Shown piece by piece: positions 39,365-46,364 of a stretch of 64,000 bases of DNA. This stretch comes from Streptomyces sp. yr375 (GTDB lineage: Bacteria; Actinomycetota; Actinomycetes; Streptomycetales; Streptomycetaceae), in contig NZ_FOFF01000014.1 of assembly GCF_900110755.1 (NCBI RefSeq), positions 1-64,000 of the forward strand, read 5' to 3'. Positions within the stretch are counted from its first letter, which is position 1, and each line of letters starts with the position of its first letter. A program made the translations under genes and the position numbers. The notes beneath the pieces were generated by a model. It searched no databases. It saw only the letters and a program-made list of their open reading frames with translations, and was not told where the DNA came from.

Positions 39365-39674
39365 GCGACCCCCGCTCCGACACTGTCACGCTCAGCGGTC
39401 CGTCATATCGGCCGCTCGGGGGCTGACGCCAAGCAACTGGAGCTCGCTTGGCCTTGCGGTGGCTGCCGTACTTCGCTGCTGCAGTGCAACGGCTCCGGAG
39501 CGCAATCAGAGATTGTCTCGCAAATAGGCTCTGAGCAGCGCTTTTCTTGATCCCGTGGGGTGTGTAGTGCCCTTGTGTATCGCAGATAGTGCGAAGTCGG
39601 AAGTCGCCTCCGGCTCCTGCGCCCGTTGAAGGTTTTCTGCCCTGCGGCCTGGCCGCGAATAGGCCGCGGGCTCC
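39365..39674. other. Intergenic region left of the IS1634-type element
   Basis: About 310 bp with no supported gene. A hairpin CGGCCTGGCCGCG...CGCGG with the sequence GGCCGCGAATAGGCC lies at about 39640-39670 next to the IS end. The rest looks non-coding and is locally lower in GC than the neighbouring genes. Confidence 0.5.
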
Positions 39675-41645
39675 GACCTGAATTCCGCAGTTGGTGGGCA
39701 CTCGGATGCGTTGAAAATAGGGGTTGAGCTGCGGAAACGTGGAGAGAGCGGCCATGGAGGCGTGTGCCCACGTGGACGCGTTGCGGCTGGTCAGGCGGGG
39801 TCTGCGGCGGTGATCCGTGGCGGCGGTTTGATGCCGCAGTCGCGGTAGAGGGCAGCCTGCTCGCTGCTCAGCGGGGTGGTTTGGGTGATCTGTCCGGCGT
39901 CGCCGGTGAGGGTGACCTCGTGAACACGGCCGAGCTGGGTGCTGATCCTGTTCCAGGTCTGTCCGGTGCGGCGTTCGGCGACGCGGATCAGCAGCAGCGC
40001 GAGCCAGCACAGCAGCACGTGGGCACGGATGCGGTGTTCGAGACGGTGGAAGACCGGCCGCAGCTCCAGCACCGTTTTCAGATCACGGAATCCGCGCTCG
40101 GCTTCCAGGAGCGCCTTGTAGCCGACCGCGATCTCCTCCGCGGTCAGGTGCGGGTCGGAGCTGGTCAGCAAGTACTTGCCGTCCAGCCGTTCCTCTGCCT
40201 TGACCTTGGCGCGGTCGATGGCCAGCCGCCCGTTCTTCGACGTCCTCAACCACCGTTTCAAGGTGGGGTGTTCGATCAGCGCGCACTCGGCGCGCACGTG
40301 GGCGGCCTCCGCCCGCTCCCGAGCCTTGGCTGTGGTCGCGCGCTTGGCGTCGCGTTCACGCTGGGACCGGATCCGCTCGAGTTCGGCTTCGATCCGTTTG
40401 ACGGCCTCTTCGCGGTGGTGGCGGTCGCGTTCTTCCTGGGCGGGGTTGTGGCAGATGACGAAGCGCCGGCCCGGGGCCTGGTCGAGCTTGACCTCCTTGA
40501 CGCGCAGGTTGTCGCGGATCTGCTGGTAGCGGCCCTGCCGGGCGAGCGCGGACTCGGCCAGGTCGCCTCCGTCGTGCATGTGCATCCCGGCGATGTAGTG
40601 TCCGCCGGCGCGGGTGAGGTAGGCGAGATTGTCCGCGGAGGAGAAGCCGCGGTCGACCACGGTGATCACGCGGCCAAGCTTCCAGTCGCGCATGTCGTCC
40701 TTGACCTGCGGCAGGATCGCCTGGTCGCTGGTGCCACCGGGCCATACCCAGCACCGTACCGGGACGCCCTCTTTGGTGACGGCCAGCCCGATGGTGATCT
40801 GCGGCAGGTCGTCGCGGTGGTCCTTGCTCTTGCCGTACGTGCGGAACGGCGCCGCGCCCGCGTCGGGCTCGTCGCGTTCGAAGTAGGTGTTCGTGGTGTC
40901 GAAGAACAGCAGGTCGACTTCGAGGTTGAGCAGGTTGGCGACCGCGAAGAACACCGCTTCCTGCACTTCCGCCTGGGCGTCGGCCTCCACCAGCAGGTCC
41001 ATGGCCCGGTATGCCTGGTCCTCGTCCATTGCCTCCAGGCCGGGTATCACGGCGTCGCGGCCGGCCCACTCGGCCGCCGACAGCTTGGAGGCCGGTGCGA
41101 TGGCGCGGTTGGCGGCCAGCGCGAACAGCACGCGCTCGACGTCGGTGCGGAACCGGCGCGCGCCGAGGATCTTCTTCAACGCGGCGTCGATCTCCAGCTG
41201 CCGCCACAGGCCCTGCAGAAGCCAGACCGCTCCCAGCGGGCGCGAGCCGGTGACCTCCAGGCCGCCGCCTGCCGCCGGGGCCGCTGCGTCAGCGCCGTCC
41301 TCGCCGAGGTAGCGGTTGATCGAGGCGACCAGGCGACGCAGGCCGTCGGTGTCGAGGTGGTCCTCGCGGCCGAAGTTGTGCACCACCTCGGCCTGCGTGG
41401 TGCCGTTGACCCGCCGGTTGTGCGCGAGTTGGACATAGCGGACCGTCGTGCCGTTCTTGTTCTTCCGCTGGGTGGTCCGCAGATACATGCCCACAGCATC
41501 AACGATCACAGCAGGAAGATCAGTACCCCACGGATTAGGCGTGTGCCCACACCTTTCACGGGTCGTGCGTACCCCGCAATGCCATGACCTGCGCAGACAC
41601 CGCTCACCCGACCCGTACATGCCTACGAACTGCGGAACTCAGGTC
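39675..41645 (-). mobile_element. IS1634-type insertion sequence, complete
   Basis: The element is about 1.97 kb with imperfect terminal inverted repeats. The left end begins GACCTGAATTCCGCAGTT (39675-39692), and the right end is the complement of GACCTGAGTTCCGCAGTT (41645-41628). Similarity continues seven bases further inward. One long transposase gene fills the interior. I could not find a convincing target duplication at the two edges. Confidence 0.88.
39791..41488 (-). CDS. IS1634-family DDE transposase
   Basis: The 565-residue transposase has DDE residues in LLFFDTTNTYFE near residue 190, VVDRGFSSADNL near 265 and ERGFRDLKTVLELRPVFHR near 480. The last is the YREK-like region typical of IS4-superfamily members. 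ATG at 41488 gives the family N-terminus MYLRTTQRKNKNG. The gene is intact and the element may still be active. Confidence 0.92.
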   Translation of the reverse strand: MYLRTTQRKNKNGTTVRYVQLAHNRRVNGTTQAEVVHNFGREDHLDTDGLRRLVASINRYLGEDGADAAAPAAGGGLEVTGSRPLGAVWLLQGLWRQLEIDAALKKILGARRFRTDVERVLFALAANRAIAPASKLSAAEWAGRDAVIPGLEAMDEDQAYRAMDLLVEADAQAEVQEAVFFAVANLLNLEVDLLFFDTTNTYFERDEPDAGAAPFRTYGKSKDHRDDLPQITIGLAVTKEGVPVRCWVWPGGTSDQAILPQVKDDMRDWKLGRVITVVDRGFSSADNLAYLTRAGGHYIAGMHMHDGGDLAESALARQGRYQQIRDNLRVKEVKLDQAPGRRFVICHNPAQEERDRHHREEAVKRIEAELERIRSQRERDAKRATTAKARERAEAAHVRAECALIEHPTLKRWLRTSKNGRLAIDRAKVKAEERLDGKYLLTSSDPHLTAEEIAVGYKALLEAERGFRDLKTVLELRPVFHRLEHRIRAHVLLCWLALLLIRVAERRTGQTWNRISTQLGRVHEVTLTGDAGQITQTTPLSSEQAALYRDCGIKPPPRITAADPA

Positions 41646-41687
41646 CGACATCGGCTGCTCCGAGCGGCATATGGCTGCACATATGCC

Positions 41688-41727
41688 AAGACCCCGTCCT
41701 CAGCGAAAGCGCTGGTGGCGGGGTCTT
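41688..41727. terminator. Hairpin next to tRNA-like core copy 1
   Basis: AAGACCCC and GGGGTCTT enclose a region with a second small hairpin (AGCG-AAA-GCGCT). It lies just beyond the 3' side of the tRNA-derived core, where a tRNA terminator is expected. Confidence 0.75.
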
Positions 41728-41744
41728 TGGGCACCTAATTCAAG

Positions 41745-41787
41745 GTGCCCCCGGCAGGATTCGAACCTGCGCACACGGCTCCGGAGG
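41745..41787 (-). other. tRNA-Arg 3'-end core, copy 1 (attachment-site-like)
   Basis: On the minus strand this 43-bp segment reads as the 3' part of a tRNA: anticodon loop CTCCGGA (anticodon CCG, Arg), then GCAGGTTCGAATCCTGC T-arm and the GGGGGC acceptor strand. The 5' half is absent: bases above 41787 cannot pair with the anticodon stem, so it is not a functional tRNA. An identical copy lies at 44838-44880 in the same orientation. This is what site-specific integration into a tRNA gene leaves behind. Confidence 0.82.
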
Positions 41788-42100
41788 ACGGACAGTCCCC
41801 ACAGGTCTTGGCAGGTCAGTGGCTTATCTGACTGGCCGTCGAGCGCGCCGTCCCGCGCATGTCCCGCGAAAGTGAAATGCCCTGTTTAGTCGTCTTGTGG
41901 CGAACTTCAGTCTGATGCTCGTCAGTACCACGGTATGGGGAGGCGTTTCGGGGGGAGCGGGCAGGTCCTACGGCTTCTCGTCCTGATGGCCGGGGCGTGT
42001 GCCCATACCGAGTTTCCGGCTTCCGGGGGTCGCTGACTCAAGGCCGGCCCGGCTGTATGCAGGCGTGGGCATCGTCATTGATCAGGCGGGTGGTGTGCCC
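41788..42100. other. Non-coding region inside the decayed element
   Basis: About 310 bp between the tRNA-like core and the PIN toxin gene. I see no supported gene; it may hold att arm sites. Confidence 0.45.
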
Positions 42101-42514
42101 TCAGATCTTGATGACGGTGACGCGCCCGTGGCAGAGCGCAGCGAGGTCCTCGGGGTCACAGGTGAGAACAGTGACGGGTCCGGGGGCGGCCAGCGCCGTG
42201 GCGCTGAGCATGGCGTCGATGGCGTACTTGTGGCCGTGCAGGCCGACGTCGGCGAGGAGGGCGGCGGCGTGACGGGCGATGGGCTCGGTGACCGGTTCGA
42301 TGACGAGGCAGGACAGGGTCCATTCCAGCGCTGGACGATTGATCCGTGGGTGGATCACTTCCACGAGGGTGGCTGCGGAGGTGATCACCCGCAGGTCGTC
42401 GGCGCGGGCGAGGGCGAGCCAGCTGGTGACAGTACGGTCGCGCAGTACGGCCTTGGCCAGCCCTTCGCTGTCGAGAACCAGGGTGCCGCCGGGGGTGGCG
42501 GGGGAGGGGGTCAC
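42101..42514 (-). CDS. PIN-domain toxin (VapC-like)
   Basis: The 137-residue PIN ribonuclease domain has all four acidic positions: Asp in LVLDSEG near 15, Glu in ATLVEVIHP near 52, Asp in YAIDAML near 99 and Asp in TCDPEDL near 120. VapC-type toxins cleave RNA, often tRNA or rRNA, when not bound by the antitoxin. The GTG start overlaps the stop of the upstream antitoxin gene (GTGA), the usual coupling. It lies between the two tRNA-derived cores, so it belongs to the decayed integrative element. Confidence 0.88.
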   Translation of the reverse strand: MTPSPATPGGTLVLDSEGLAKAVLRDRTVTSWLALARADDLRVITSAATLVEVIHPRINRPALEWTLSCLVIEPVTEPIARHAAALLADVGLHGHKYAIDAMLSATALAAPGPVTVLTCDPEDLAALCHGRVTVIKI

Positions 42515-42774
42515 GCGGCGTTCGCCCCGCCTTGGGTCTGCCGCTCTCGGGCTTGGTGGAGTTGGTCGCGCAGAGCCTGAATCTCTTCGTCGGTGATGGG
42601 GCCGTGTTCGGCCTCCGCCACCATGATGAGTTCGTTGAGGTTGTCCCGCTCGATCTGGCGGGCGACGGCTGCGGCGACGTAAGCGGACAGTCCGGAGGGG
42701 CCGCTGCGGGCCTTGGCGGCTTCGGCGATATCGCGCGGCATGGTGATCGAGTACTTGCCGGTAGGCTCACTCAT
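42511..42774 (-). CDS. Antitoxin of the PIN toxin (RHH/CopG-like)
   Basis: The 87-residue protein begins with GKYSITMPRDIAEAAKARSG, the ribbon strand and helix of a ribbon-helix-helix DNA-binding antitoxin. An acidic, Gln-rich C-terminus would bind the toxin. It is first in the two-gene operon and probably represses it (family behaviour). ATG at 42774 is used. Confidence 0.85.
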   Translation of the reverse strand: MSEPTGKYSITMPRDIAEAAKARSGPSGLSAYVAAAVARQIERDNLNELIMVAEAEHGPITDEEIQALRDQLHQARERQTQGGANAA

Positions 42775-42964
42775 GCCACCTATCCTACTGTGCATCATCC
42801 TCTGCCCGGATGAGGCTGGCAGAGACAGTCGCCGCGGGTCTGGCCCGACGCACGCTTGAATCTGGGGTTTGGGCGTACGCCGAGACTCCGGGGGCGTTGT
42901 CGCTGCCAGGCTTGCTATGGGCATCCGAGACGTTCACGTGTCAGAGAGGTGGTGGACGTTTTGA

Positions 42965-43240
42965 GTCGGCTCTTCCACCTACTGGCGGGTGTGGGAGGAA
43001 GCGCGGCAGTATGCGCTTCATCCCGAGCGCATCGCCTCGCCGTTGGCCGGACGCCCGTACGACCTGCGGCACGCGTGCATCACGCGATGGTTGAACGCTG
43101 GGGTGCCCATCGCTGAGGTGGCCCGGCGGGTCGGTAACTCGCCGGAGGTAATCCACCGCCGGTACCACGGCTGTATTGACGGGCATGAAGAAGTCGCGAA
43201 TGCCAAGATCGCAAAAATTCTGGAAGAGGACGGCGACTAG
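42965..43240 (+). pseudogene. C-terminal remnant of a tyrosine recombinase (integrase)
   Basis: The frame, open from a stop at 42962, gives SSTYWRVWEEARQYAL followed by RPYDLRHACITRWLNAGVP and EVARRVGNSPEVIHRRY. This contains the catalytic box II Arg in DLRH and a terminal Tyr in HRRYHGCIDG. The catalytic N-terminal two thirds (box I Arg, SAM-like core-binding domain) are missing. It ends at TAG 43238-43240, which is part of the CTAG target of the adjacent IS701-type element. The integrase stood beside core copy 2, as expected for an int-att arrangement. Confidence 0.85.
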
Positions 43241-44686
43241 TACTACAGCCGGTGGTTCACGTGCTCGTTGCTCCGTTCGTGGGATTGAGACTGCCACTGG
43301 GCATGGTGCAGACGGACGAGCTGACCGAGGGGCAAGTGGGGGAGCTTGAGGGGGAGTTGGAGGCGCTGTGCGCCTCGGTGGACGATGTGTTCGCGCGTCC
43401 GGCCTCCCGGGAGAATCTGCGGGCGATGGTGCGCGGGCTGCTGAGCGAGGTGCCGCGCAAGAACCTGTGGCAGCTCGCCGAGGCGGCCGGCCATCCCAAT
43501 CCCGACCGGTTGCAGGGCTTCCTGGCCAAGGCCGCGTGGGACGCGGGTGCCCTGCGTGACCGGGTGGGCGCCGTCGCGGTCGCCGCCCTGGCCGCCGACG
43601 ACGCGGTGCTGATTGCGGACGAGACCGGCGACATCAAGAAGGGCACCAAGACCGCCGGGGTGTAGCGGCAGTACACCGGGACTGCGGGCAGAATCGAGAA
43701 CGCCCAGGTCAGCGTGCACCTGTCCTATGGATCTCGCCGGGGTCGCACTCTGATCGACGCCGAGCTCTACCTCGGCAGGAACTGGGCCGGCGCCACCGCG
43801 GAGCACGAACGCCGGTGCGCCGAGCAGGGCATCCCGCCCGAACGCGCGAACGCGGTGGCCACCAAGCCGGAGCTGGCCCGGCGGATGCTGGAACGGGCGC
43901 TGGCCGCCCCGGTGCCGTTCACCTACTTTCTGGCCGACGAGGCATACGGGCAGTGCCGGGCGCTGCGCGCCTGGCTGGAGGAACACCAGGTCCGCTACGT
44001 CCTCGCCGTCCCGAAGGAGGAGGTGCTGGCGCTGCCCGACGGCCGCACCCGGCAGGCACGCGAGCTGTGGGCGCTGGTGCCGGAGGATGCCTTCGAGCGC
44101 CGGTCCTGCGCCGACGACGCCAAGGGTCCGCGCGAGTACGACTGGGCCGCCGTCCAACTCGCCTCCGTTTCCACGGGGCTGGAGCGTCACCTGCTGATCC
44201 GCCGCTCGACCGTGCCCAACAAGAAGGACAGGAAGACCGGCGAACTCGTCCGGGAGACCGCCTACTTCCTGTGCCACACCCACCCGGACACGACCCCGGC
44301 CGGGATGGTCACCGCGGCCGGGCGGCGCTGGATGGCGGAGGAGTCGTTCCAGGTCGCGAAGGGGCAGGTGGGGCTGGACGAGCACGAGGTACGCAAGTGG
44401 TGCTCGTGGTACCGGCACACCACCGTGTGCATGCTCGCCATGGCCTTCCTGGTGACCGTCCGGAGCCGGCTCATACCCGCCCCACCGATGACTGCCGACC
44501 CCCGACCGTGAACGAGATCCGCCGCCTGTACGACCGGATCGTCCTCGCCCCCGCACGCACCGCCCGGACCTGGCTCGCCATGCACTGGCACCGCTGGCAC
44601 ACCCGCCACCAGACCCGAGCTCGAACCAGCCACTACCGCACCCGAGCCGCACGCGCACACTCACCGTGAAACCACCGGCTGTAGTA
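43241..44686 (+). mobile_element. IS701-type insertion sequence with CTAG target duplication
   Basis: The 1446-bp element has perfect 17-bp terminal inverted repeats, TACTACAGCCGGTGGTT at 43241-43257 and its complement at 44670-44686. It is flanked by the direct repeat CTAG (43237-43240 and 44687-44690). Such 4-bp YTAR-type targets are typical of the IS701 family. The transposase inside is interrupted by a stop codon. Confidence 0.93.
43252..44511 (+). pseudogene. IS701-family transposase interrupted by an amber codon
   Basis: One continuous frame encodes the transposase: AVLIADETGDIKKGTKTAGV, then TAG at 43663-43665, then RQYTGTAGRIENAQVSVHLS and onward to 44511. Family members read GVQRQYTGTAGR here, so a single CAG to TAG change explains the break. 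The first catalytic Asp (ADETG) lies before the stop; the second, in FLADEAYG, and the Glu in MAEESFQVAKGQVGLDEHEVR lie after it. The exact start is uncertain, with GTG at 43252 inside the inverted repeat and ATG at 43303 as alternatives. Confidence 0.88.
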
Positions 44687-44750
44687 CTAGGAGGGGCGAG
44701 CCTCGGCAGTGTGTCGGAGGTGTGTCGCGAAGACTGAGAGACAGCGAGAA

Positions 44751-44783
44751 AGAGCGGGAGTCAGTGAGACTGACTCCCGCTCT
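44751..44783. terminator. Perfect 15-bp hairpin next to tRNA-like core copy 2
   Basis: AGAGCGGGAGTCAGT and its exact complement surround a 3-nt loop. Like the hairpin beside copy 1, it lies on the 3' side of the tRNA-derived core and looks like a strong bidirectional terminator. Confidence 0.85.
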
Positions 44784-44837
44784 CTCGTGTTGGCATCCGC
44801 GCAGGTCACATACGGATTTCCCGATGTGGTTCGGCGA

Positions 44838-44880
44838 GTGCCCCCGGCAGGATTCGAACCTGCGCACACGGCTCCGGAGG
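44838..44880 (-). other. tRNA-Arg 3'-end core, copy 2 (attachment-site-like)
   Basis: These 43 bp are identical to copy 1 and in the same orientation, from the acceptor strand to the anticodon loop. Bases above 44880 (CCCCGTGC) do not complete the anticodon stem, so the tRNA is not restored here either. If an intact tRNA still exists it must lie elsewhere, possibly beyond the right window edge. Confidence 0.82.
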
Positions 44881-44913
44881 CCCCGTGCATCCTGCGTATC
44901 TCCACTGGTCAGG

Positions 44914-44959
44914 GGCCTATCGGTGGCCCGCTAAGGGCACCGCAGGCCACCGATAGGCC
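44914..44959 (-). terminator. Terminator of the restriction gene operon
   Basis: GGCCTATCGGTGGCC and GGCCACCGATAGGCC form a perfect 15-bp stem with a 16-nt loop, 16 bp beyond the stop of the endonuclease gene. Confidence 0.88.
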
Positions 44960-44974
44960 GTGCGCCACCGGTGG

Positions 44975-46279
44975 CTACTCCAGAAGAATCTCCTCTGGGC
45001 GCCGGTTCGTGACCGCGGTCTCCCGCACGGTCAGTATGTGCTCGATGCAGGCTTCGAGGTTCCCGCCGTAATCGTCCCGAGCCATGCTCCTGAGCTCCCG
45101 AGCAAGATCCAGCCCATTGATCAGAACGATTGGGTACTGATCCTCGATCATCTCTGTTTGTGCGGGCACCGAGTAGGCGCCGGTCGTGACGTAGACACCG
45201 ATCCAGCCGCGGCGAAGCCGAGCGACGACGCGAGCGATCTGCTCGGCAGTGACAAGACTGTCGAGCTTGACGCACTTCGCCTGTCCAAGGACGACGAGAC
45301 TGGTGCCGGCCAGTCCGCTGCCGATATCGAGCCGACCGACGAAGTCCGCTCCTCCGTCGCCGGACCGTCGGGTCAGCCACCCTTCTACGTAGCTGTTACC
45401 AGCGCCACGCAGTACACGCGCTGCGACCGCGGAGGCGACTGCCTCAAAGTCGTGCTTGCGCCCGTCGAAGTACTTGTAGATCAACTCCAAGTCCTTCGCC
45501 TCGGTGGTCCCCGGCTTGGGCCGCTGCTCGGGAACCTTCGTCACCTTGGCACGAGCAACACGTCGGCGGAGCCTGGGCAGCGCCGAGTTGCCGTACTTAA
45601 CCCACTCGCGCCAGGCCCGCGGAGCGAATTCGAGTGTAGCCACGTCGCTCACGGACTTGTTCCTCCGGGAGTCGATCCACTCCCACGAGACCTTGTCGTC
45701 CTCGTCGGTGAGGTCGATGAGGGCGATGTCGTAGACGTAGTTCGTGAACGTGGTGTGCTCGCTGCCACTCCACTGCACCAGTCGCTCGGCCCGCTCGATG
45801 ACGCCTAGCCCACAGAACTCGACGTGCCCCTTGACTTTGCCACTGCGCGAGACCGCGCGGAATAGGAGCAACGGAACGGCGCTGACTCTTTCTTCTGGCG
45901 TGTGCCCTTGGTGCTTGACGAAGGCATCGAGCAGGGCGGCGTTGCCAATGGTCTTTCCGGGCTCGGCGGTCGTACTGGCCTTGTGGTCGCCAAAGTAGCG
46001 AACGTGCCCGTTGTCCATGTCGAACACGTCGTGCCACGGCGTCTGCTCCGTGCCCGCCTTCCAGGGGCTCGACCGGATGAGGATCGTCGGACGCCGGATG
46101 CCATCAGGGGTGCTGACCTTGGCCATGCCGTTGATGCCAGCTTCCAACAGAGCTCGCTTGAGGCCCGGCGAGTGTGTTACGTGGTGGAAGTTCGAGTAGC
46201 CGTCCAACGTGGGTGGTATTGGCTCCTTGCCGCTTGCGTAGCGCAAAACTTGCCCCACTCGCAGCATGCTACCGCCCAT
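44975..46279 (-). CDS. AspBHI-like modification-dependent restriction endonuclease
   Basis: This 434-residue protein has an N-terminal SRA-like base-recognition region (about residues 1-180), resembling the AspBHI N-terminal domain (HHVTHSPGLKRALLEAG, ILIRSSPWKAGTEQTPWHD). A C-terminal Mrr-type nuclease has RRSGDGGADFVG near 312 and the QxK of VVLGQAKC near 334, completing a PD-(D/E)xK site. Relatives cut DNA carrying 5-methyl- or hydroxymethylcytosine, so no methyltransferase is needed, and none is present. ATG at 46279 has GGGGAGG 7 nt upstream. It lies 85 bp behind a GHKL ATPase gene on the same strand and probably shares its transcript. Confidence 0.82.
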   Translation of the reverse strand: MGGSMLRVGQVLRYASGKEPIPPTLDGYSNFHHVTHSPGLKRALLEAGINGMAKVSTPDGIRRPTILIRSSPWKAGTEQTPWHDVFDMDNGHVRYFGDHKASTTAEPGKTIGNAALLDAFVKHQGHTPEERVSAVPLLLFRAVSRSGKVKGHVEFCGLGVIERAERLVQWSGSEHTTFTNYVYDIALIDLTDEDDKVSWEWIDSRRNKSVSDVATLEFAPRAWREWVKYGNSALPRLRRRVARAKVTKVPEQRPKPGTTEAKDLELIYKYFDGRKHDFEAVASAVAARVLRGAGNSYVEGWLTRRSGDGGADFVGRLDIGSGLAGTSLVVLGQAKCVKLDSLVTAEQIARVVARLRRGWIGVYVTTGAYSVPAQTEMIEDQYPIVLINGLDLARELRSMARDDYGGNLEACIEHILTVRETAVTNRRPEEILLE

Positions 46280-46364
46280 ACGCTGGCCTCCCCATGGCAG
46301 TTTCTGCTGAAGATCATGCCATAAGCAGGCCTCAGCGTATCGGCTTCGTAAATGGCTATGCGAA

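Noticed and set aside
41745..41787. Functional tRNA-Arg gene
   Set aside because: Only the 3' part is present; the 5' half and anticodon-stem partner are missing in both copies.
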